64,000 nucleotides of DNA from Eriocheir sinensis (Eukaryota; Arthropoda; Malacostraca; Decapoda; Varunidae). The stretch is taken from the NCBI RefSeq assembly GCF_024679095.1, contig NC_066563.1, forward strand, positions 2,555,428-2,619,427, written 5' to 3'. This document shows, piece after piece, positions 54,031 through 64,000 of the stretch. The translations under genes and the position numbers were made by a program. Position 1 is the first letter of the stretch, and each line of letters opens with the position of its first letter. The notes below the pieces were generated by a model, which was given only the letters and a program-made list of their open reading frames with translations, was not told where the DNA came from and did not search any database.

Positions 54031-55450
54031 GGGAGAAAGGGAGGGGAGAAGGAAAGAAAGGAGGGAAGAAGAGAGAGTAGGACTTATAGGGAGGCAGGAA
54101 AGAGGTAGTAGGGCGCTAGGTAGGGTGCGAGGGCTGGAGGGAAAGTATGCGGCGAGGAAGTGGGAGTCATAAAGAGGAGAACAATGGCGATGAATGATGG
54201 CGGTAATGAATAAGGAAGACGGGATGGAAGAGGAGTTTAAACTATAACCCCAATACGTTAACATAATGGCGGAAACACTAGCTATAATTCTACGGTGCGG
54301 GTGCTATTACGTGTATAATGGGGCGGGTGACGTCGAGGCTCAGACCATGGACAGTTTTACCTAATTTGAGCTAAACGAACCTTCGGGCGACGTACAGGTA
54401 ATCAGGAAAGGCATTACTATCACCTTTTTCACTACAACCAGTAATCACCACCACCACCACTACTACTTTAACTACAACTACTAACTACTATACCGTACTT
54501 CAGTCGTTCCCACCTCCTCCACTTGTTTTTATTTGGGAGATTGAGAGCTGAGTAAGAATAAAATATCATCACATTCACTTCCGTCATCATAACCATCACC
54601 ACCACCTCTTCCACCATGATCACCACCCCTCTAGAACATCCTGCCTCGTGTTTCCCCTTCACATGACTTTAGCTTTCAAGAAGGAAGCAAGATACTTCAG
54701 GGTCAAAAATTACCATATTTTTTTTTTGTGTGTGTGTGAACTTTAGGAGCAATATATTACAGGTGTTTATTTTCCTTCATCGTCCAGCCCTTCGTCTGCC
54801 TCCGCAACGTAAAAGCAGCGAAAAAACATCCACTTTCATCACCAGCACCACCAACGCAATCACTACCATCACCATCACCACTGACTCTCATCACCTTGGC
54901 CTTACCTTCCTTCCTCCTGTACCTATTTCTGCTTTTCAATCCTGCTCCTAAGTCTCTAATAAGTCTATTGTTTCCTCTTCATGTTATTATTTCGTGTTAA
55001 CTTCTTGTCTCTGATTCTGGCTCCACTCATCATACCTGGATAATTAAGTTTTGTTGCCCTACCATTTGTTTGCTGTAACTGTTTTTGTGTTATATTTTTC
55101 TCATAAATTCCCTCACATCGTCATCTCGTCAAATGGCATTCCTTTCATTATGTAACATTACTTCGTCATCTCTTACATCATCATCTTTTATATCATTCAA
55201 TCTAATACAAACTGACACGTTGACTGGCTAGAAGAAACACGCCGTGAAGATTCTGGTGATTGTTTTCCGACAGTACTACATTTTAGGAGTCTAGTTACAG
55301 AGCCCGGAATGCTTCACACATATTCTTCAAGCCAGGAAGTTTGCATGACGTGCCTGAGACCCGCTGTCACAACAAGGAAAATAAAACATGTCGGCAACGG
55401 ACCGACAACCAGAAGAGACAGCAGCGGAATTTGCTATTAACATTGTTCCT
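54031..55450. other. mostly single-copy sequence, no gene seen
   Basis: A purine-rich part to 54180 is followed by mixed sequence with loose CAC/CAT triplets at 54447-54475, 54590-54625 and 54840-54890. No gene is seen. Confidence 0.5.
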
Positions 55451-55468
55451 TATTATTACCATTATTGC

Positions 55469-55535
<67 letters not shown>

Positions 55536-55555
55536 GTCATTATTATTAGTTATTA

Positions 55556-55612
<57 letters not shown>

Positions 55613-55703
55613 AGTTATTATTATTTTATTATATTATTATTATTATTATTATCATATATAAGTTATCACCAGCGTTACTTCAGCTACTACTACTACTACT
55701 ACT

Positions 55704-55767
<64 letters not shown>

Positions 55768-55830
55768 TTACGACTACTGTTGCGACTACTACTACTACTA
55801 CTATTACTACTACTACTACTTTTATTACCA
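55451..55830. repeat. (ATT)n then (ACT)n compound array
   Basis: ATT triplets with occasional TTAT or GTC breaks run from 55451 to about 55655. ACT triplets run from about 55680 to 55830 with CGACTACTGTTG breaks. The poly-Ile, poly-Leu and poly-Val frames across it are repeat translations. Confidence 0.97.
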
Positions 55831-56690
55831 TTTTACAAACAAGAGGATGAATACCAACTACTTCCACACCTAAATTAAAATATAACTAACATCACATGCA
55901 CTTTCATCACTCCTAACAAAGAAACAGGGGGAAGAAAAAAAAATCCCGAGTGAAGTCACACAAACAACACAGCAGCCCGCGCACCACCACGAAGACGACC
56001 TTGCACAGCGGCGCGGCGTGCCTCACCAGACCTCCACCACACCCTCCAGGCCACACGCCAACTTGCTGAGGTCATCTGGGCCGACTAAACTTAGACCGCC
56101 CCCAATGAGGACACAGCGCGATGGACGACTTTCGCTCAGATCCCTGATTCAACGCATGGGAAGCAGCAAACAGTGACTATTGTCTTTCTGCGTCGGCGTA
56201 AGGGCACATAAACATCAGCAACTCGCAGGGAACGGCAAGAACTATTTATATTCAAGATGATTTCCTGGTTATCATCACAACACCTTGATAAATCAAAACC
56301 GATCCATTTCTAGTAAAACGAAACCCTTTAACTTATATTTTTATTGAAATGTAGGCGAAAAACTGGGAATGAGACACGGAAAGACTGAAGATTCCTTGGT
56401 TTAACGTTGAAAGCTTACCTAAGACTTTTCTTTTTACTTTTCATATATACATATTTCTTCATATATATACTTTCCTGACGCCCACGGCCATAAAGTAACA
56501 TCCCGCACTGACTGGCTTTTCACAATAGTTTACCTCGCCACGCTGCCCTAATACTGACACCTCGTTGTTCTTGCATTAATATCTTCTCTAGATCTTCCTC
56601 CTCACGCCCACGTTCATCCCAAAGCAGCATCATGCACAGACTTTTCATAATATACCAAACCGTGGGGAGCTCCAAGGTGATATCCTGCCC
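55831..56690. other. single-copy sequence, no gene seen
   Basis: This is mixed to AT-rich sequence with TATA-rich words near 56445-56470. No recognisable feature is present. Confidence 0.45.
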
Positions 56691-57734
56691 CGTGTGCTCC
56701 TCACCCACACACCTTCACTTGCACAAGATCTAAGCCCTTGCCGCCCATCTACATACCTGGCGAGTCACCTGCACCACCTGGCGGCCGCGGCAGCCTTCCC
56801 TGGACGCTCCGACGCCTGCTGGTGGTGCGTGATACGTCCGCCTCAGACGTCAGGAGTTATTGATCAAGATTATTTTCGGGTCTTCCCGCACCTGATCACG
56901 GCCCGGCGAGGCGCGTGTAAATCTTATCAGGCCCGCTGCGTCTCTTCATCCCTGAGTTCCGGATGTCTTCTCCTTCCCTCCTCCAGGGCTTCTGCTGATC
57001 CTAATCTGGTGTAAGCAGATGTCACGTCGGTGGATAATCTATACGTATTAGTGCTTAAATTCCCTTATGAATATATTGGCCGCATATACGGAACACAAGG
57101 CTGGGGTCGCTATCACCTGGGATCGTGTGTTTCACTTTTCCTTATCAGCTGGCGGCGATGTGTTGGCGGGAGGTCACACGCCGCTGACCCTCATTGTCCA
57201 TTCCACGCGCGTCTTCCGGTATTTATCGCATATTAATATTAAAATGATCTGACTGATAAATATTATCTTTGGTTAACATGTCAGCGTCAGCGGGGGCCGG
57301 CCTGCGCGGGGCGAGGGGGCCGGTGATGTAGTGGGGGTTGGGCCGCCTCGCTGCCCGACGATTTACCGCGGCATTCTTCGCGGCCAGGCGTCAGGGGATG
57401 GAGGGGCAGCGATCGTGGGTTTCGCAACAAAAAAATGCCCCCGCCGCTCGCCACCTCATCGTCATGGGAGAAACCTTTGCGTCCTTGAATCGAGATGCAT
57501 AAGTCTGCCTTCACTCGTCACGAACTGCAGACTTATGATCGGACTAACATTACTGGACTTAATTATTATTTATGATGGTGGAGAAAAACAGGACAAGGAC
57601 AACAGGAAACTCAAGCACAGTGGCAAATGATCAGCCACGAACACATTCCATCCCTGGCTACTAGGCGAGGGGAGAGGCCACTCAACACAGGGCCAGGCAC
57701 ACACCTCTCAATCATCCCCCAGAGAGAAAGAGTC
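56691..57734. other. single-copy sequence, possible conserved non-coding DNA
   Basis: This is over 1 kb of repeat-free sequence in which GC-rich segments alternate with AT cores, for example GTTATTGATCAAGATTATT near 56850 and TTAATATTAAAATGATCTG near 57233. Frames of about 100 codons occur on both strands but are not convincing. The texture suggests regulatory DNA, and this is unproven. Confidence 0.3.

Positions 57735-57823
<89 letters not shown>
57735..57823. repeat. (GT)n microsatellite
   Basis: This pure GT tract of about 89 bp is followed by one break and a short further GT run to 57838. Confidence 0.98.
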
Positions 57824-57825
<2 letters not shown>

Positions 57826-57839
57826 ATGTGTGTGTGTGC

Positions 57840-58784
57840 CACAGCATTCATAAAACACCAGACTAGCAACTACCACATAAATATACACTTACTCCGTGAT
57901 TTCACAAGCGAAATCATTCACCTTAAATCCATTTGCTTCTTGATTTTCTTTCTACTGCCGGATGAAGACTGGACGTTCAATGGGTGAAAAAGAGGAAAAG
58001 AGAAAGAAGGATAAAAATGAGTAGGAGAAGGAGAAGGAGAAAGGATGATAAAGAAAAGAAACTGACCGTGTACGGATGTGACGCGAGAGAACATCCGTCT
58101 GGGAAGAGGATGTTCTCTAGACATAAAACTGAGGTAACTTTACCGAGTATTTACACAACCTACCTCACTTTGATATATAACATGCTCGTCAGGAATATAA
58201 CACTTCCGGGATAATATAAGAACACGTTTGAGCAATAAAACAATCAACGAGTAATTTTATGACCTTCACAGACGCAGGAATGAGGGATCTTGAAGGCAAT
58301 AAGAAAACAAACATGAAAACAGATGCAAGTAAATCAACGATGTGTCTCGTTACGCCCTAATTTTCCTGCGTTTACGAGTGAAAACTGACAAAAGTAGCAT
58401 AACGATGATTCCAAGAGGCTCCCCTTCCCACACGCACCGCGACGCTGATCCCACACTGCACACCCAATGCAGACATGGAACTAGGCTCAGTATCAATACA
58501 GAAGCAGGAAATTCCATATCAACCTTGAACGAAATCGCTACCTCCCAGGTCGTCTAGTGCCATTAGAAGACCAACAAAAAAAAAAATCAAACGAATCAGG
58601 GAAAATAAACTAAATGGAATAAGAAAACCAAAACCGCAGGAAATGAGAAGCTAAAGGTTAGGTATCAATAATTAGACATCAATAATTCTGATAACTAGAT
58701 ATGAGGGTTGGGAACTTAGCAATTTGAAAAACAAACTTATAGAGAACGAGCGACAGATGGCACAGTAGTTACAAATGAACCATC
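57840..58784. other. single-copy A-rich sequence, no gene seen
   Basis: This is A-rich, purine-leaning sequence. The word AATTAGACATCAATAATT near 58669 overlaps a short direct repeat of ATCAATAATT. No gene is seen. Confidence 0.5.
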
Positions 58785-59501
58785 TTATCCAGACAGCAAT
58801 GACGTAAAGACACGCTGATGGAGATAAGGAAACCTGCATTTACCTGTTGCAGTGACTCCAGCCACGCCTGGCAGCCTGATGCTGGGGAGGATACCGTCAA
58901 TAAAATAGTTTCCAGCGAAGGGAATTACTGGGTCAAAGCACGCGCTGCCGTACGGAGGACTTAAAAGCTGTGATTGCACCTAATGCCTCTTGCCACCCGG
59001 GCTCGGAACCGCTACCTGCCGATTTGCAGTCTTAGCTGCTAGGATCGCTGTTGGATTTTGATGCACAAGGATAGCTGAAGGGATACTTGGTACAATTATT
59101 TTTTTTATATAACTTGTTTTATTTGTAGTATTAGCTGGCTGAGTGCCCACTGTTTGTTTTTGTTTAGCCCTTGGTCTGTGTTTTCTTATCATACGAGAAA
59201 AAAAGCCAACAGAATTATTTGGCAGTGCTTGGTTAGAACAGAATGAGTGAGGCGTAGCACAGTGTGGTCGAATTTTTTGATAAGGTCTGTAAAAATATCA
59301 GGCACCCGGAGAAAGTGCCAGTGACATATCGGGGAGAGGAAGACCACGCAGAGCAACACAGGAAGCTTCTTTCAGGCGCCGGATTCTACTCCACTTGCCA
59401 AAGAATGACTGAGGAGAAGCAGGTTTTACAAGCTCTACACGCCTCTTAAATCCTAAAGCATGAAATAACTTAGGCAGAGAGAGACAGTATATCTCGGTCA
59501 T
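58785..59501 (-). pseudogene. stop-interrupted frame, possible decayed coding sequence
   Basis: On the minus strand a single reading frame runs 239 codons from 59501 to 58785 with only two internal stops, at 59298-59300 and 58980-58982. That is fewer than expected by chance in sequence of this composition. The predicted residues are varied and not repeat-derived. Pieces include KRRVELVKPASPQSFFGKW near the start, a Lys/Arg/Gln-rich middle, and a hydrophobic end with GNYFIDGILPSIRLPGV. I recognise no domain. The plus strand also has a 61-codon opening at 59264-59449 with plausible codons, which weakens the case. It could be a decayed transposon or gene remnant, or chance. Confidence 0.25.
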
Positions 59502-60025
59502 GTGTTACTACTGATTTTATTTTCTTCAGTATATTTTTGCTTATCTAAGAAAATAAGCAAACTTATCCATAGACTACGATATAAGAGTATGAATTAGATA
59601 TGCATTTTCATGGACATACAGGATAATGGCTAATGGACTGGTGAACAAAGAGGAAAAGATACCCAGAAAACACAGACGGACGGAAAGATCTAATACTGAG
59701 AGCCGTGACAAAATTTGGATCGATTGAAAAGTGCGAAAAAACGGAATATCGCTCAAATACATACATTTTTGTTCATTGAGAAATATTTTTCGAAAGACAT
59801 TCAAGACGCTCTTTCCCTTCGTGCAAATCAAGGGCTGAAGTGTGATGTAAGTCAGGCAGAGGAAGTCATTACAGAGGTATTACCGCACGTTTTCTTCAGT
59901 AGTTTTTGGCGTATCTGATAAAAAAAAAAATCTGGTGCACAATATACTTTTCCGCTTCCGAGGCAGGAAGACGAGCGACGATAAATTTATTCTGGCTTAC
60001 CTGTGTTATCAGCCAGTTCATAATA
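59502..60025. other. single-copy AT-rich sequence, no gene called
   Basis: The word TTTTCTTCAGTA followed by TTTTTGGCGTATCT-like sequence occurs near 59520 and, diverged, near 59890. A 67-codon plus-strand frame at 59715-59918 has a varied composition but no domain. I make no gene call. Confidence 0.4.
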
Positions 60026-60057
60026 CCCCCCCCCCCGGTGCGGGGGGGAGGGGGGGG
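60026..60057. repeat. poly(C)-poly(G) inverted repeat
   Basis: About 12 C residues are followed by GGTGC and then two G runs of seven or more separated by one A. The C and G arms can pair as a hairpin, and the G runs could contribute to a quadruplex. Confidence 0.9.
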
Positions 60058-61149
60058 TTACAGCCTCCACCGGTCCCTTGCCCTGCCCTCACACCTGCCG
60101 GCAACCTTTTGACGTGATATAAATGGAAAACAGTCTGTCGTCGGCCTGGCTCAGACACAGGACTCCGTGTTAACCACTTCCTGGAGACAAGAAGCAATGG
60201 GACAGATATTGTAAAAGAGGATAAGTGAAGAAAAAAGTGAAGATTGTGACATAAATTACCATGACTAAAATGACACTTCAAAGGAGAATTAATAGATGTG
60301 AATGTTGTGGCAGCATAATTACTTCAAAGTAAAAGAGAGTGTTGAGTAAAGGCAGTGATATACCATGGCGAGAGGAGTCAGGGCGCTGAGGCACGTAAAA
60401 GAACCCCAACAGTATCTTACGATATGATAGTAGAGCTTAAAACAGGGGGAGAGGGGTCGGGCACTAAGAGGACGAAAGGAGCCTTGCCAAAACCTTAAGA
60501 AATTGACACTATAGGGTAAGAACTCAGAGAGACGTTCAGAGGCGGCGGAACAGAGTGAACCTTCAGCTCATCAATCAATTGGAGCATACGCCAAGGGAAG
60601 CGTTGCCTCGTTTACCCTTCGACGGCATCTCTGAGCGCCTCCATGCAGGCGTCTTTCCCATACCAAGTATCTTCCAGCAGAACCCATTGACTTTCTCTAG
60701 CAACTTGCAGTCCTGACTCTACTCATATCCATTTACAGATAGAGACGACTATTTCCCCTTTTCCAGTCAGGAGCAATGGCACCAGATTCCCAAATGCCAG
60801 TCAAGACCGCATGCAACCCACGGATCATCGCCTCACCTCCAGATTTGAGGTTCGAGATAATTTACACTGAAATGACCTGAGACACCTTCAGCGAGACTTA
60901 ACATCTCCCTCCTCTCTGCTAAGGAGAGCTCAAGTCCTGCGGGACATAGCCCTCTACTGCTCCCGATAATCCGTGAGCATGGCAGCGATACTCCTCAATA
61001 CTTTTCCAGTGTCTTCCCTGAAGGAAAAAAAATCCTTAACCTTGGGCATTCTCCAGTGTGTTCCTCTATGGTTTCGAAAATTTCATGTTTGTATGTATTC
61101 CTCAGTTCAATGGGGTCATCAAGAGTACCTAGCACGTTGAACCTTGCCA
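60058..61149. other. single-copy sequence, no gene seen
   Basis: This is mixed sequence. Loose GGGGTNGG and CTAAGAGGACGAAAGGA words near 60450-60480 may be outlying relatives of the next array. No gene is seen. Confidence 0.45.
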
Positions 61150-61500
61150 TGACCTATAGGCAGCAATAACAGGTGGCAACTGAGGAAAGAAGGGTTTAGT
61201 GGCTGAGGGAAGTGGATGACTTAAGACATCGGCAATACATGGTAACTGGGGCGAGACGGGTTAGGGAGCGGAGAGGACTGAAAGAAATTACCGACAACCT
61301 AAAGAGTGACAGGAGGTGGTGACGGGGTGAGAGGGTCCAAAAGAAGCGAAGGACCTTAACCACAACCTAGAGACTAACAATAGGTGGTGACTGGGGGTGA
61401 GAGAGGTGGCCGAGAAATTAGAGAACTGATAGACCCTCGTCGCGTGATAAAGGGAGTATTCATAAGTGGTAAGTGGAACGAAAGGGGTTCAAACGCTAAG
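61150..61500. repeat. decayed minisatellite, about 5 copies of 66-77 bp
   Basis: A word of the type GGTGGTGACTGGGGTGAGA recurs with starts near 61175, 61241, 61318, 61386 and 61463, intervals 66, 77, 68 and 77 bp. CAACCTAaAGA and GAGAGGACTGA-like words recur in phase in some copies. Confidence 0.65.
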
Positions 61501-62302
61501 GAAAATGAAAAACTACTCCACCCTGCCTCAACAAGGTTCACGTTGTTCCCACACACACCTCACCTATGACAAGATTACAGACATCGCACATTTCCTTGTC
61601 GGCTGCCTTTTGAGTGCGTTCCTTACCCCCCTCTCCCCTTCTCCTTTTCCCCCTCTGCCTTCTCCCTTCTCTTTCATAACTCCTGCGCGTGTTTGAGTAC
61701 GTGAGAAATAATGGCGGCTGGGAGGAGAAAGGATGGGAAAATTTCCGTCCGGATTTGATGTAGTAGGTCGCGATGTCGCTGATGCAGTGAATTATGGGGA
61801 GGATGGAGGGGGTTGGCGCCGCATGGAAATGATACCCTTCACACTGATTTACAGCGGCGTTTTTCTCCTCTTTGATTACGTTTAGTATAGGGGACTTTGC
61901 TCTTATCCTTTCCCGTTCTCTATTTCCTAGGCATAAGTATCTGAACTTGTATCCTAGAGTACAAAATCTTAGCATACGCACTTACAACTTAATATTCATT
62001 CATTTGTTTTAGGTCATCAGGCCATTTTTCATTGTTAACGTTCTATGTATCAATTTAACAAGCAAAATTCTTTCACTATCCATTCTTACGTACATTATAT
62101 TGACATTTCTTTTTTTCCCATTACACAGTCTGCACATCCCAAACCTCCTGTGTATTCCCAAGGCCAGGAGCAGATGTCACGGCGGGTCCCCAACGCCGCG
62201 CTGCCCCGCCGCTGATAAACGCCTCCATTACCGACGCAAATGTGAATGAATGGGAACTTAGCGAGATTACACTTCCTGTACGGCCAGATAATTATCCTAC
62301 TC

Positions 62303-62306
<4 letters not shown>
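61501..62306. other. single-copy sequence, no gene called
   Basis: A 147-codon minus-strand frame at 61538-61981 crosses this part. It is interrupted by no repeat but has no domain and an Arg/Gly/Glu-rich end from a pyrimidine run at 61628-61670. I treat it as chance. Confidence 0.4.

Positions 62307-62345
<39 letters not shown>
62307..62345. repeat. (CA)n microsatellite
   Basis: This is a pure CA tract of about 39 bp. Confidence 0.97.
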
Positions 62346-62346
<1 letters not shown>

Positions 62347-62611
62347 TTTTTAAGTGCGCCTGGAAATGCAATGGTCATCTTCAGCTGCTGAGCATCGGAC
62401 TTTCAAATGCTCCTGCTTCATGTCTCCGCCTGGCCCTGTGTCTCTCCTGACTTTTACAATTTCTAAATTGCCACTCTGTTACTTTGGTTGTCCATTTGTT
62501 ATCCGTTCTTCTAAGTAAGCCATGGATAATTCTCGAAATATTGTGTCATCTTGGTTAATCCGGTTTTTAACTGTAATTTTCTCGCTTCTTAAGTGTAGTT
62601 TAATATTTTCC

Positions 62612-64000
<1,389 letters not shown>

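Noticed and set aside
61538..61981. 147-codon minus-strand frame
   Set aside because: The end is Arg/Gly/Glu-rich from a pyrimidine run and the rest matches nothing I know, so chance is the simpler reading.

Overview
This window looks like non-coding eukaryotic nuclear DNA from an animal with a large, microsatellite-choked genome. The density and mix of simple repeats (AC/GT, AG/CT, AAT, AGT/ACT, GGA, CAC and long TA tracts, about 5.5 kb by my addition of the tracts below), together with tRNA-derived SINEs, is typical of decapod crustaceans (crabs, shrimps). I infer a decapod, possibly a brachyuran crab, from this texture alone. No conserved protein-coding gene identifies the species. There is no sign of bacterial organisation: no operons, no ribosome-binding sites and no long non-repetitive reading frames.

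I could not find a convincing intact gene. Nearly all long open frames are translations of microsatellites (Cys-Val, Thr-His, Ser-Leu, Arg-Glu, poly-Asn, poly-Ile) or of pyrimidine-rich or purine-rich DNA, and I leave them out. Three patches have weak coding character. Two are short back-to-back frames at 29555-29713 (minus) and 29890-29988 (plus). The third is a stop-interrupted frame at 58785-59501 (minus). One recognisable protein relic is a broken DDE (Tc1/mariner-like) transposase piece at about 22060-22260 (minus).

Two SINE-like elements are supported by RNA polymerase III A and B boxes. One is on the minus strand at about 7814-8019 and runs into a trinucleotide tail at 7620-7813. The other is on the plus strand at 39110-39390, has a tRNA-Val(CAC)-like head, and lies between two (CA)n tracts.

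Layout: 1-7.6 kb is mostly single-copy sequence. 7.6-8.4 kb holds a SINE and GTG repeats. 9-16.7 kb is rich in dinucleotide and trinucleotide arrays, including a 239-bp CT/GA palindrome. 16.7-24 kb has mixed single-copy sequence and the transposase relic. 24-27.3 kb is pyrimidine-rich DNA and tandem arrays. 27.3-39 kb has GC-rich patches, a mirror repeat and a tetranucleotide field. 39-45 kb has the second SINE, minisatellites and a very long AAT tract. 45-64 kb has purine-rich domains, more minisatellites, and a (TA)n tract of about 133 bp.

Thirteen short tandem arrays share a similar unit length (mostly about 115-165 bp) although their sequences look unrelated. Several single-copy patches carry clustered homeodomain or E-box cores and could be cis-regulatory DNA of a developmental locus. 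That is inference and needs cross-species alignment.
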